The translations under genes were made by a program, and so were the position numbers. Of a DNA stretch of 64,000 nucleotides, positions 42,610 to 51,730 are shown one piece after another. Within the stretch, counting starts at the first letter, position 1. Each line of letters starts with the position of its first letter. The notes below the pieces were generated by a model that did no database searches, was not told where the DNA came from, and worked only from the letters and a program-made list of their open reading frames with translations. Source of the DNA: Roseateles oligotrophus (GTDB lineage Bacteria; Pseudomonadota; Gammaproteobacteria; Burkholderiales; Burkholderiaceae_C); NCBI RefSeq assembly GCF_025717515.1, contig NZ_JAJIRN010000001.1, positions 434,001 through 498,000 of the forward strand, written 5' to 3'.

Positions 42610-44244
42610 ATGAATGCTGCCGCTGCTGCCAAGTCAAAGATGCCTGTCGCCCCAGTCGTGATCGTGGGAGCCGGCTTGGCCGGTTTGACGGTGGCACTGC
42701 ATCTGGCCGATACGACGCCGGTGGTGGTGTTGGCCAAGCGTGAATTAACCGAGGGGGCCACCGCTTGGGCGCAAGGCGGCATCGTCGGTGTGCTGGGCAG
42801 CGATGACAGCATCGAGTCCCATGTGCGGGACACCCAAGACGCCGGCGCCGGCCTGGTCGATGCCGGCACCGCCCGCTTCATCGCCGAGCGCAGCGCCGCC
42901 GCAGTCGAATGGCTGGTCAACCAGGGCGTGCCTTTCACTCCCGATGACGACGGCCCGCTGGGCCTGCACCTGACGCGCGAGGGCGGCCATGCGGTGCGCC
43001 GCATCGCGCACGCGGCCGATGCCACCGGCAAGGCCATTCACGACCAATTACTGGCCGCCGCCAAACGCCACCCCAACATCACGCTGCGCCAGCGCTGGAT
43101 GGCGCTGGACCTGATCACCTCGCGCCATGTGCAGCGCGAGGAAGAGCCGCGCTGCTACGGCATCTATGCGCTGGACATCGATACCCAGCGCGTCGAAGCG
43201 CTGCCGGCGCGTGCGGTCGTGCTGGCCACCGGCGGCGCCGGCAAGGTCTACCGTTACACCACCAACCCGGACACCTCCACCGGCGACGGCATCGCGATGG
43301 CCTGGCGGGCCGGCTGTCGGGTCGCGAATATGGAGTTCATCCAGTTCCACCCGACTTGCCTGTACCACCCGCAGGAGCGCAGCTTTTTGATCACCGAGGC
43401 GCTGCGCGGTGAGGGCGGCTATCTCAAGCTGCCCGAACATGTCGGCGGCGGCCGTTTCATGGCCGCGCATGATGACCGGATGGAGTTGGCGCCGCGCGAC
43501 ATCGTCGCCCGCGCGATCGATTTCGAGATGAAAAAGCATGGCGTCGACCATGTCTGGCTGGACGCGACGCACTTGGGCGAGGCTTTCCTGAAAGAGCATT
43601 TCCCGACCGTCCATGCGCGCTGCCTGAGCCTCGGCATCGACATCGCCAAGCAGCCGATCCCGGTCGTGCCGGCGGTGCATTTCACCTGCGGCGGTGTGGT
43701 CACCGATCTGCTCGGGCGCAGCGACTTGCCCGGCGTCTATGCGGTGGGCGAGACCGCCTACACCGGCCTGCACGGCGCCAACCGGCTGGCCAGCAATTCG
43801 CTCTTGGAATGCGTGGTCTTGGGTCAGACCTGTGCCGATCACATTCTGGCCCAGCCCGCGAGCGAGCCCGCGCCCTTGCCGGGCTGGGACGAAAGCCAGG
43901 TCGAAGACGCCGACGAGCAGGTCGTCATCGCACATAACTGGGATGAGCTACGGCTCTTGATGTGGAACTATGTCGGCATCGTGCGCACCACCAAGCGGCT
44001 GGAGCGGGCGCTGCACCGGATCGCCTTGCTGCGCGGCGAGATCGATGACTATTACGCCAATTTCCGCGTCAGTCGCGACCTGCTGGAGTTGCGCAATCTG
44101 GTCGACTGCGCCGAGCTGATCGTGCGCTCGGCCTTGTTGCGGCATGAGAGCCGCGGCCTGCATTACAGCCGCGACTATCCGCTGACGCTGCCGGTCAGCT
44201 TTCCGACGGTGTTGATGGCCGAGCGGGGGCTGCGCAAGCTTTAG
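42610..44244 (+). CDS. nadB: L-aspartate oxidase
   Basis: A 544-residue flavoenzyme that oxidises aspartate to iminoaspartate for NAD synthesis. The FAD motif VIVGAGLAGLTVALHLAD is near 18-36. Succinate dehydrogenase-like blocks include SSAWAQGG-type (here TAWAQGGI), LHLTREGGHAVRRI, VEFIQFHPT-type (MEFIQFHPTCLY), LITEALRGEGGYL and GLHGANRLASNSLLE. A helical C-terminal domain ends the protein. Length is normal. A CCGGCT-C-AGCCGG dyad lies upstream at 42464-42476. It ends overlapping the convergent ComFB-like gene by four bases. Confidence 0.96.
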   Translation: MNAAAAAKSKMPVAPVVIVGAGLAGLTVALHLADTTPVVVLAKRELTEGATAWAQGGIVGVLGSDDSIESHVRDTQDAGAGLVDAGTARFIAERSAAAVEWLVNQGVPFTPDDDGPLGLHLTREGGHAVRRIAHAADATGKAIHDQLLAAAKRHPNITLRQRWMALDLITSRHVQREEEPRCYGIYALDIDTQRVEALPARAVVLATGGAGKVYRYTTNPDTSTGDGIAMAWRAGCRVANMEFIQFHPTCLYHPQERSFLITEALRGEGGYLKLPEHVGGGRFMAAHDDRMELAPRDIVARAIDFEMKKHGVDHVWLDATHLGEAFLKEHFPTVHARCLSLGIDIAKQPIPVVPAVHFTCGGVVTDLLGRSDLPGVYAVGETAYTGLHGANRLASNSLLECVVLGQTCADHILAQPASEPAPLPGWDESQVEDADEQVVIAHNWDELRLLMWNYVGIVRTTKRLERALHRIALLRGEIDDYYANFRVSRDLLELRNLVDCAELIVRSALLRHESRGLHYSRDYPLTLPVSFPTVLMAERGLRKL

Positions 44245-44531
44245 GCTTTGGCGCGCAGCGCCAACCTGGCCTGCACGAAGTTGAACGCATAGCCGACCGA
44301 CTCGTCGATGGCGGAGTCGATCTCGCGCCGTTCATGCTCGGTCAGGTAGAACAAGAAGTCGACCGCGTGGCGGATATAGCGCGGTGGCAGACGGTTCAGC
44401 GCCACGCAGGCGACGTCGCAGAGCAGGTCGCTGTCGGCGGCAACTGCGGGGAACTGCGGCGCCAGGGCCATCACGGCACCCAGCACCTCGCGTTCGTGGT
44501 GGTTGTAGATCGAGCTGAAGTCTTGGGTCAT
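44241..44531 (-). CDS. ComFB-domain small protein
   Basis: A 96-residue protein starting MTQDFSSIYNHHEREVLGAVM, with DVACVALNRLPPRYIRHAVDFLFYLTEHER. The IYNxxE start, the Cys in CDVAC and the LPPRYI...F block are those of ComFB (late competence development) domains. In some bacteria these bind cyclic di-nucleotides. The domain is a compact helical fold and no DNA-uptake genes are nearby. It lies between nadB and nadA and is transcribed from the nadA side, about 100 bases downstream of nadA, so it might be co-transcribed with it. Confidence 0.78.
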   Translation of the reverse strand: MTQDFSSIYNHHEREVLGAVMALAPQFPAVAADSDLLCDVACVALNRLPPRYIRHAVDFLFYLTEHERREIDSAIDESVGYAFNFVQARLALRAKA

Positions 44532-44629
44532 TTGGCTAAGCCTCCGTCAGAGATTCCCACACGATAAACGCTTTTCGCTCTCAGCGGGCCGCTGAAATGC
44601 CCTGATCCGGCCGCCTATTTGTCATCGTT

Positions 44630-45730
44630 TCAAGCCGCGCCGATGCCGGGCACCAGGCCTGCCGCCGCCGCTTTGGACTTGGCCGTGAAGTCCAGCATGC
44701 GCTCGATGCAGCCCAGCGCCTTGACGCGGGTGGCTTCGTCAATTTCTATTTCAGGAAGGCCGCGCTCCAGGCAGTCGACCAGACCTTGCAGCCCGTTCAT
44801 CGCCATCCAGGGGCAATGGGCGCAGCTCTTGCAGGTGGCGCTGCTGCCTGCCGTCGGCGCTTCGATCAGCGTCTTGGTCGGGGCCAACTGGCGCATCCGG
44901 TGCAGGATGCCGTTGTCGGTGGCGACGATGTATTCCTGCGCCTCCCCCTCGACGACCGCCTTGATCAGTGCCGAGGTCGAGCCCACCACATCGGCCAGCG
45001 CCACCACGCTTTGCGGCGACTCGGGGTGGACCAGAATCTTTGCTTCCGGATGCTGCTCGCGCAGCAGTTGCAACTCCAAGCCCTTGAACTCGTTGTGGAC
45101 GATGCAGTCACCGGCCCACATCAGCATGTCGGCGCCGGTCTGCTCCTCGATATAGCGGCCCAGATGGCGGTCCGGCGCCCAGAGGATTTTCTTGCCCTCG
45201 GCCTTCAAGGCGGACACGATCTCCAGCGCGCAGGAGCTGGTCACCATCCAGTCGGCGCGTGCCTTGACGGCCGCGCTGGTGTTGGCGTAGACGACCACGG
45301 TGCGGTCCGGATGCGCGTCGCAAAAAGCGGCGAACTGATCGGCCGGGCAGCCCAGGTCGAGCGAGCAGGTGGCGTCCAGATCGGGCATCAGCACGCGCTT
45401 TTCGGGGCTCAGAATCTTGGCGCTTTCGCCCATGAAGCGCACGCCGGCGACCACCAGCGTCGAGGCTTCATGGTCACGGCCGAAGCGGGCCATCTCGAGC
45501 GAATCGGACACGCAGCCGCCGGTTTCCAGCGCCAGGTCTTGCAGGTCGCCGTCAACATAGAAATGCGCGACCAGCACCGCATTCTTGGCCTTCAGCAGCT
45601 CGGCCGCGCGGGCTTTGAGTGCCTGCTTTTGGCTGGGGTTCAGCGGCGCGGGCGTCTTGGCCCAGGCTTGGGCGGTGCAACTGAGGCCGGCGCCGCCTTG
45701 GCGGGTGTAGTCGAAGAGAACTTGTTCCAT
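44630..45730 (-). CDS. nadA: Quinolinate synthase A
   Basis: A 366-residue [4Fe-4S] enzyme joining iminoaspartate and dihydroxyacetone phosphate to quinolinate. Three pseudo-repeated domains are visible. Conserved blocks are [54 protein letters not shown] and the cluster motif [10 protein letters not shown] near 316-325. The cluster ligands are expected to be one cysteine from each domain. The ATG at 45728-45730 is preceded by seven C and no purine-rich ribosome site, so translation initiation is unusual. The open extension to 45775 lacks conserved sequence. Confidence 0.95.
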   Translation of the reverse strand: MEQVLFDYTRQGGAGLSCTAQAWAKTPAPLNPSQKQALKARAAELLKAKNAVLVAHFYVDGDLQDLALETGGCVSDSLEMARFGRDHEASTLVVAGVRFMGESAKILSPEKRVLMPDLDATCSLDLGCPADQFAAFCDAHPDRTVVVYANTSAAVKARADWMVTSSCALEIVSALKAEGKKILWAPDRHLGRYIEEQTGADMLMWAGDCIVHNEFKGLELQLLREQHPEAKILVHPESPQSVVALADVVGSTSALIKAVVEGEAQEYIVATDNGILHRMRQLAPTKTLIEAPTAGSSATCKSCAHCPWMAMNGLQGLVDCLERGLPEIEIDEATRVKALGCIERMLDFTAKSKAAAAGLVPGIGAA

Positions 45731-45761
45731 GGGGGGGATTTTAGGGGTGACGGCAAAGCGC

Positions 45762-46586
45762 TCAGGCCAGGGCAAAGAATCGGCTGGGCGGCATGCCCAC
45801 GGTGCGAGTCACCATCGCGGTGAAAGCGCTGGCGCTGGCATAGCCCAGCTCATGGGCGATCAAGCTCATCGGCATCTTGCGGGCCGCCAGCGTCAGCGCG
45901 CGCGCCAGCAAGACCTGCGAGCGCCACTGCGCATAACTGCTGCCCAGCTCATCGCGGAAAAGTCTGGAGACCGTGCGCGCACTGGCCCCGACTTCGGCCG
46001 CCCAGCCGTCCAGATCGGCGTGGCGCCCGGGCTCGTCCAGCATCGCCTCGCACAGGCGCCGCAAGCGCTTGTCCTGCGGCAAATCAACGCCCAGGCGAAG
46101 GCTTTTGGCGCGCCGCAGCTCGTCCAGCACCAGGCTGGCAATGCATTGTTCGCGGCGCGGGTCCTCGGCAGCGTCGGGCGAGATCGCCAGTTGCATCACC
46201 AACTCACGCAGCAGCGGCGTCACCTCGATGACCCGGCAGCCCTGCCACACCGGGCCATCGCTGGGTGCCTGATGCAGGTAGACCGTGCGCAGATCGGCGC
46301 GTTCCACGGCCGTCACCGCATGCACGATGGTGGGCGCAATCCAGACCGCGCGGGCCGGCGGTACCAGATAGGTGGCGTGCGCGGTGTTGACCCGCACCGC
46401 GCCGCTGATCGAGAACGCCAGTTGACCCCAGGCATGTTGGTGCGCTTGGATGTCCACGTCATGTTCCAACACTCTAGCTTTGGCGCGCACCGGTCGCTGG
46501 GCGCTCGGTGCATAACGCAATGGGTCCAGCGGTGGCAGGCTGGTGCGTCGCACCCTTGCCTTGGCGGCGGTTTTTTGGGTGGGCAT
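45762..46586 (-). CDS. AraC-family regulator with cupin sensor domain
   Basis: A 274-residue regulator. The N-terminal cupin-like half carries [22 protein letters not shown] and [12 protein letters not shown]. The C-terminal helix-turn-helix pair is [25 protein letters not shown] and [27 protein letters not shown]. The FTAMV/PPSRFF ending is the YdeC/NimR-like subtype that often controls a divergent exporter. It diverges from the MFS gene with about 78 bases between the starts, so it most likely regulates that gene. The nadA start lies only 31 bases beyond its stop. Confidence 0.9.
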   Translation of the reverse strand: MPTQKTAAKARVRRTSLPPLDPLRYAPSAQRPVRAKARVLEHDVDIQAHQHAWGQLAFSISGAVRVNTAHATYLVPPARAVWIAPTIVHAVTAVERADLRTVYLHQAPSDGPVWQGCRVIEVTPLLRELVMQLAISPDAAEDPRREQCIASLVLDELRRAKSLRLGVDLPQDKRLRRLCEAMLDEPGRHADLDGWAAEVGASARTVSRLFRDELGSSYAQWRSQVLLARALTLAARKMPMSLIAHELGYASASAFTAMVTRTVGMPPSRFFALA

Positions 46587-46664
46587 GTTTCTTCTGGCTG
46601 AAATTCAATAGAACTTGTCGCTCTATCGTAACTTGGCCTGCGCCACCCCGCCTAAAGTCTCGGC

Positions 46665-47897
46665 ATGAACTCAGCAACGCTTCCAATTCAAGCCTCCGAG
46701 CAGGCCCGCCGCGACTTTTCCACCATTGGCCTGATCGGCCTGGCGCATGGCACTTCGCATTTCTTTCATATGCTGCTGCCGCCTTTGTTCCCGGCCTTTA
46801 TGCAGGACTTCGGCCTGAGCTATTCGCAGCTCGGTTTGCTGGTGACAACGTTTTTCATCATCTCCGGCTTGGGTCAGGCCATGGCCGGCTTCTTGGTTGA
46901 TCGCACCGGCGCAAGGCCGGTCTTGTTCGCGGCGCTGAGCTGCTTTGTGCTGGCCTCGCTGGCGGCGGCGATGGCGGGCGGCTTTGGCGGCTTGATGCTG
47001 GCCGCTGCACTGGCGGGCCTGGGCAACGCGCCATTTCACCCCGCCGACTTCACGATTTTGAACAAGCGCGTTTCGCAGCCGCGCTTGGGTCATGCCTTCT
47101 CGGTGCATGGCATCACCGGCAATCTGGGCTGGGCGCTGGCGCCGGTGTTTGCTATCGGCATCAGCGAGCTCAGCGGCAGCTGGCGCTACGCCTATCTCGG
47201 CACAGGCCTGCTGGCGCTGCTGGTGCTGGCCTTGCTGTGGTTGAAGCGCGATGCGATCGACGACAGCCAAGGGGCTTGGTCGCATGACAAGCCCGGCGCC
47301 GCTGCGGTCAAAGACGAGCATCCGATGGCGTTTTTGCGCCTGCCCTCGGTCTGGTTGTGCTTCTCGTTTTTCTTCTTCGGCACCGCCGCGCTGACCGCGA
47401 TTCAAAGTTTTGCCAGCCCGGCGCTGGCCGAGCTCTACGGCCTGCCGCTGAAGGCGACCGCCTTTGTCGTCACCGGCTATATGCTCAGCGGCGCCATCGG
47501 CATGGTGATAGGCGGTTTTTGGGTCGCCAAGTCGGCCTCGCTGGAGCGCAATATCACCATCGGCTTGGCCGGTGCGGCCGCGCTCCTGGCCTTGGCCGCG
47601 ACCGGTTTGATCGCGCCGTTGCTGGCCGCCATGGTGGTGGCCGTGGCGGGCTTTGGCACCGGCCTGGCCGGGCCCTCGCGCGATATGTTGATCAAGCGCG
47701 CCGCCCCGCCGGGCGCCACCGGCCGGGTTTACGGCACCGTCTACTCGGGCCTGGATCTGGGCTTTGCGGTGGCCGCGCCGATCTTCGGCGCCTTGATGGA
47801 CAGAGGGCAGCCGAGTGGCGTGTTCTACGGCGCCGCCTTGGCCTTGCTGCTTGCGATTGGCGCGGCGAGCCTGGTTGGCTGGGTGCGCAAGCGCTGA
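46665..47897 (+). CDS. MFS transporter
   Basis: A 410-residue protein with about 12 hydrophobic helices. The loop 2-3 motif DRTGARPVLF follows GFLVD, and a long cytoplasmic loop near 195-225 (KRDAIDDSQGAWSHDKPG) splits the halves. The second half contains GGFWVAKSASLERN. The first helix HGTSHFFHMLLPPLFPAFM resembles the FSR/fosmidomycin-resistance subgroup and related exporters. The substrate is unknown. It is controlled in all likelihood by the divergent AraC-type gene. The ATG at 46665 gives MNSATLPIQASEQARR. Confidence 0.9.
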   Translation: MNSATLPIQASEQARRDFSTIGLIGLAHGTSHFFHMLLPPLFPAFMQDFGLSYSQLGLLVTTFFIISGLGQAMAGFLVDRTGARPVLFAALSCFVLASLAAAMAGGFGGLMLAAALAGLGNAPFHPADFTILNKRVSQPRLGHAFSVHGITGNLGWALAPVFAIGISELSGSWRYAYLGTGLLALLVLALLWLKRDAIDDSQGAWSHDKPGAAAVKDEHPMAFLRLPSVWLCFSFFFFGTAALTAIQSFASPALAELYGLPLKATAFVVTGYMLSGAIGMVIGGFWVAKSASLERNITIGLAGAAALLALAATGLIAPLLAAMVVAVAGFGTGLAGPSRDMLIKRAAPPGATGRVYGTVYSGLDLGFAVAAPIFGALMDRGQPSGVFYGAALALLLAIGAASLVGWVRKR

Positions 47898-48131
47898 ACT
47901 TACCGGCCGATTGACCATCAATCAAACCTCGGTCACGGCCCGATCCAAAGTTTGAGCCGCAAGCCGCGCCCTGCCCGGTTCATGGATTAGCCGCGAAGTT
48001 GCCTCTTCACCTGGGCGTCCACAGAAACTGTGTGGTGGTTTCAGTGGGCCCAATGCCCGGTACGTGCACAAAACAGTCGCTCCAAACCCAGCGATTCCGC
48101 CCCATCAAGACTTGGCAAAAACCTGTTTTCT

Positions 48132-49025
48132 TCAAGCCAACGGCGTGACCGTCACCTTGACTTGTAACTGCTGCGCGCCGCCGCCCAGCACGATGCCGCG
48201 CATCGGCGTCACGTCGCTGAAGTCGCGGCCCCAGCCCAGCGTGATGTGCTCGCCCTGCACCAGGCAGCGGTTGGTGGGGTCAAAGTCGATCCAGCCATGC
48301 AGCGGGCAAAACACCGACACCCAGGCATGCGAGGCGTCGGCACCGATCAGGCGCGGCTGGCCAGGCTTGGGGTGGGTGAGGATGTAGCCGCTCAAATAGC
48401 GTGCCGGCAGGCCCAGGCTGCGCAGACAGCCAATCATCAGCTGGGCAAAATCCTGGCAGACGCCGCGGCGGCCGCTCAAGACCTGCTCCAGCGGCGTCGA
48501 GATCTCGGTCGCCTCGGCATCGAACTTGAAATCGGCAAAGATGCGCTGCGTCAGGTCCAGCGCAGCCTCCAGCAGCGGCCTGCCCGGGCGAAAGCTGGGG
48601 CGCGCATACAGCTCCAGCGCGCTGCTCAACTCGACATGCGGCGAGGCGTAGAGGTAACGCGTTGCTTCCAGGGCGTCGGCCGTCTGCGCGCGCTGCACCT
48701 GCTCGCGCACCGACTCCCAGGGTTTGGAGCCCTGCAGCTGTGCCATGGCGGGCCGTTGGCTTAAGGTGACGACCGAGTCCGCATGCACGTTCAGGGTCTT
48801 GTGCGGCGCCATCAGCGTCAGGCGGCTTGTCGGGTTGCCGAAATAATCACGGCCCTCGCTGGCCTCATGCTCAGCCGGCTCCACCCGGATGCGATGCGAC
48901 TCGGTGGCCTGCAGGGCAAAGCTGCGCGGGGTCAGATGCAGGTATTGCTGCGACAACGTGACGGGGCTTTGATAGCTGTACTCGGTCTCATGCTCGACCC
49001 TGTATTTGATGCCGGCGGCGCTCAT
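48132..49025 (-). CDS. Transglutaminase-like protein (short form)
   Basis: A 297-residue soluble protein. An N-terminal beta domain (YRVEHETEYSYQSPVTLSQQYLHLTPRS) precedes the papain-like core with C190 in GRRGVCQDFAQLM, H233 in ASHAWVSVF and D248 in WIDFDPTN. This is the catalytic triad of bacterial transglutaminase-like peptidases. Members of this type act on peptide or isopeptide bonds, but substrates are unknown. It is the last gene of a five-gene unit and overlaps the ATP-grasp/Alpha-E fusion stop by four bases (ATGA), which points to a joint function. Confidence 0.9.
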   Translation of the reverse strand: MSAAGIKYRVEHETEYSYQSPVTLSQQYLHLTPRSFALQATESHRIRVEPAEHEASEGRDYFGNPTSRLTLMAPHKTLNVHADSVVTLSQRPAMAQLQGSKPWESVREQVQRAQTADALEATRYLYASPHVELSSALELYARPSFRPGRPLLEAALDLTQRIFADFKFDAEATEISTPLEQVLSGRRGVCQDFAQLMIGCLRSLGLPARYLSGYILTHPKPGQPRLIGADASHAWVSVFCPLHGWIDFDPTNRCLVQGEHITLGWGRDFSDVTPMRGIVLGGGAQQLQVKVTVTPLA

Positions 49026-51580
49026 GGCTTGGCCGCCTTCTCGCCGGTGTAGCTGAAGAATTGAACGCTGATCCGCTCGGACATGGTCTCGCTGGCGCGC
49101 CTGATGCGCAGCAGCAACTGTGTCAAGCGCGCATTGCCCCGGTAGAGCTCGGTGGCCGGCGCCAGCGCCAGCAACTCATCCCTGGCCGCTTGCATTTCAA
49201 CTTCACCGCAAGCCCCTGTGCCCAGGGCCATCTTGGCCATGCCCTTGACGATGCCGTCGAGCTGGAACAGCACGCTGCGCGGGTTGCTGGCGTCCAGCAA
49301 CAAGAGGTCCAGCACCGGCAGCCATTCGGGCTGGGCCCGGTAACGTGAGCGGTAGGTGACGATGCTGTCGGCCAACTCCAAGAGCCAGTCCAGCGAGCCA
49401 TCGGCGTCCATGCTCAAGGCGCTTTGCAAGACCTCGCATTGATACTGCAAACGCTCCAGCCGCCGGCCCAGCGATAAAAAGCGCCAGCCCAGATCGCGGT
49501 TCATACCGTCCAGCGCAAAGCCGGCCATCGTCATCGAGGCGGCCGCTGCATCGTCGAGCAAGGTCATCGCATCGGCCTGCGACAGGCGCTTGGGGTCGGC
49601 GGGCGCTTGCTGCAGCATGCGGTTGAGGGCGCGCCAGTTGTCGATCGACAGCCGCTCACGTAACTGGCTGGCGCTGCGGTAGAGCTGCTGCTGCTGGCGC
49701 GCCAGGCCGGGCACCTCGGGCGACACCACGGCCAAGAGCAAGGCCTGCTCGACCTGCGCGTCGCTCAGTGAGGCGCTGAGCTGGGCTCGGTCGGTGCTGT
49801 CCTTGGGCGGGTGCTTGCCGTCCAGCAAATGATGTTGCGCGCACAGCGCCTTGACGGTGGGCCATTCGGCGCCTTGCGCGGCGGGGCGCAGATTGAACAA
49901 GAAGTTCAGGCTGACGCGCAGCAGCCGCGCGATATTGTCGCAACGCTCGGCATTGCGACCGAACCAGAACAGGTTCTCGGCCGCGCGGCTCGACACATGG
50001 GTGTCGTCGCGCACCAGATCGGCCACGGTGGTGGTGCGCGACAGCGGCCGGTGCGCATCGACCAAGGGCAGCTCGCGCGCCTGCACCCAGGTGTCTTTGC
50101 TGCCGCCTCCGCGCTGCAGCGTGATCACGCGCACATCGGGGCCGGTGGCCACGCGCGTGAGCCCGCCCGGCATCACCACATAGCCGGTCGGCGTGGCGCA
50201 GGCATAGACGCGCAAGCCCATTGCGCTGGCACCCAGGCCCCCATGCGCGCCAGGGCGTTGCTTGGCGATGTCGGCGCGCCAGACCGGCGCCTGCGACAAA
50301 TGCACCAGCTCCTGCGCCACATAGTCGGCCGGGTGGGCGCGCAGCTTGGCGATGAAGGCGGCCCGCTCGACGCCCTTCAGGTCTTGGCCAAAGACGGTGA
50401 ATTGGCGGCTTTGCGGGAAGGCAGGCTTGATCACCAGTCGGTCCAGCTTGGCAATCACCTGCGCCAAGGCGGCCGGCTCGCCGCACCACCAGGTGGCCAC
50501 CGAAGGCATCTTCAGCGGCGCGCCCAGCACGCGCTGGGACAGCGCCGGCAAAAAGCCCAGCAAGGCGCCCGATTCCAGCAGGTTGGAGCCCAGGCTGTTG
50601 GCGATCAAGACATTGCCCAGCCTTGCCGCCTCGATCAGGCCGGGGATGCCGAGGCTGGAATCGGCGCGCAGCTCCAGCGGGTCGCAATAGTCATCGTCGA
50701 CCCGGCGCATGATCACATGCACCCGCTTCATGCCCGACAAGGTCTTGTGCCAGACCATGCCATTGCGCACGGTCAGGTCCGACCCTTCCACCAGCGGCAG
50801 GCCCAGGTGGCGGGCCATATAAGCTTGCTCGTAATAGGTTTCGTTGTAGGGGCCGGGTGTCAGCAAGACGATCAGCGGTGGCTCGCCGGCGCGTAGCGGC
50901 GTGCTGCCGCTGTTCGCGCATTGGTGGCCCCAGTAGCTGAGGCTGTCGCGCATCTTGTCGAAAAAGCCGGTCAAAGGGCGGACATTCAGGTCGCGCATCA
51001 GATCGGGGAAGGTGCGGCCGATCACCGCGCGGTTCTCCAGCGCATAGCCGCTGCCGGACGGCGCTTGTGTGCGGTCCGCCACCACCCACCAGCGCCCACT
51101 CGGGGCGCGCGCCAGGTCCACCGCATAGAAGTGCAGCGCGATGCCGTCGCGGTGGCGCATGCCGTGACAAGGGCGCAAGAAACCGGCATGACCATGGATC
51201 AGCGCCGGTGGCAGTTGGCCCTGCTGCAGCAGCAGTTGCGGGCCGTAGACGTCCAGCAAGATCTGATTCAGGAGCGTGGCGCGCTGCGTCACGGCGGCCT
51301 CGATCTCGGCCCATTCGTTGTGCGGCAGGATCAGCGGCAGCACATTCAAATCCCAGGGCCTGCCGGCGCCGCGGGTGTCGGCGTAGACGTTGTAGGTGAC
51401 GCCGTTCTCGCGCACCTGGCGCTGCACCGCCTCGTCGCGCTCGCGCATCAGGCCGGGCGCCTCGCGGGCCAGCGCCGTCAGCAGCGCGCGCCAATGCGGG
51501 CGCGGCTGGCCATCGGCGCCCAGCATTTCGTCAAAGCGATCGGTGGCGGCCGGGTAGCCTGAGAGAAGTCGAGAAGGCAC
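49022..51580 (-). CDS. Circularly permuted ATP-grasp / Alpha-E fusion protein
   Basis: An 852-residue fusion. Residues 1-490 form the circularly permuted type 2 ATP-grasp ligase (LPLILPHNEWAEIEAAV, LQQGQLPPALIHGHAG, IHFYAVDLARAP-type, LTPGPYNETYYEQAYMA, DDDYCDPLELRADS, VITLQRGGGSKDTWV). Residues 530-850 are the all-helical Alpha-E domain (SRAAENLFWFGRNAERCDNIARLL, SLGRRLERLQYQCEVLQSAL, MDADGSLDWLLELADS). A few kilobases upstream the two functions are encoded by separate genes, so this is a second, fused version. The ligase should form an amide or peptide bond with ATP; its substrates are unknown. Confidence 0.92.
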   Translation of the reverse strand: MPSRLLSGYPAATDRFDEMLGADGQPRPHWRALLTALAREAPGLMRERDEAVQRQVRENGVTYNVYADTRGAGRPWDLNVLPLILPHNEWAEIEAAVTQRATLLNQILLDVYGPQLLLQQGQLPPALIHGHAGFLRPCHGMRHRDGIALHFYAVDLARAPSGRWWVVADRTQAPSGSGYALENRAVIGRTFPDLMRDLNVRPLTGFFDKMRDSLSYWGHQCANSGSTPLRAGEPPLIVLLTPGPYNETYYEQAYMARHLGLPLVEGSDLTVRNGMVWHKTLSGMKRVHVIMRRVDDDYCDPLELRADSSLGIPGLIEAARLGNVLIANSLGSNLLESGALLGFLPALSQRVLGAPLKMPSVATWWCGEPAALAQVIAKLDRLVIKPAFPQSRQFTVFGQDLKGVERAAFIAKLRAHPADYVAQELVHLSQAPVWRADIAKQRPGAHGGLGASAMGLRVYACATPTGYVVMPGGLTRVATGPDVRVITLQRGGGSKDTWVQARELPLVDAHRPLSRTTTVADLVRDDTHVSSRAAENLFWFGRNAERCDNIARLLRVSLNFLFNLRPAAQGAEWPTVKALCAQHHLLDGKHPPKDSTDRAQLSASLSDAQVEQALLLAVVSPEVPGLARQQQQLYRSASQLRERLSIDNWRALNRMLQQAPADPKRLSQADAMTLLDDAAAASMTMAGFALDGMNRDLGWRFLSLGRRLERLQYQCEVLQSALSMDADGSLDWLLELADSIVTYRSRYRAQPEWLPVLDLLLLDASNPRSVLFQLDGIVKGMAKMALGTGACGEVEMQAARDELLALAPATELYRGNARLTQLLLRIRRASETMSERISVQFFSYTGEKAAKP

Positions 51581-51730
51581 GGTGAAGCGAAAAGGGTTCG
51601 CGTGGACTACAGGGCTGCGATTATCTCTGTGCTTGGCCGGCCGCGGTCACAAGAAACAAACGCCGGGCCGCCCCAAGTGTTTCTTCTCCCCCTCGGGGGG
51701 CCTGGCGCGAAGCGACTGGTATGGGGGCGC

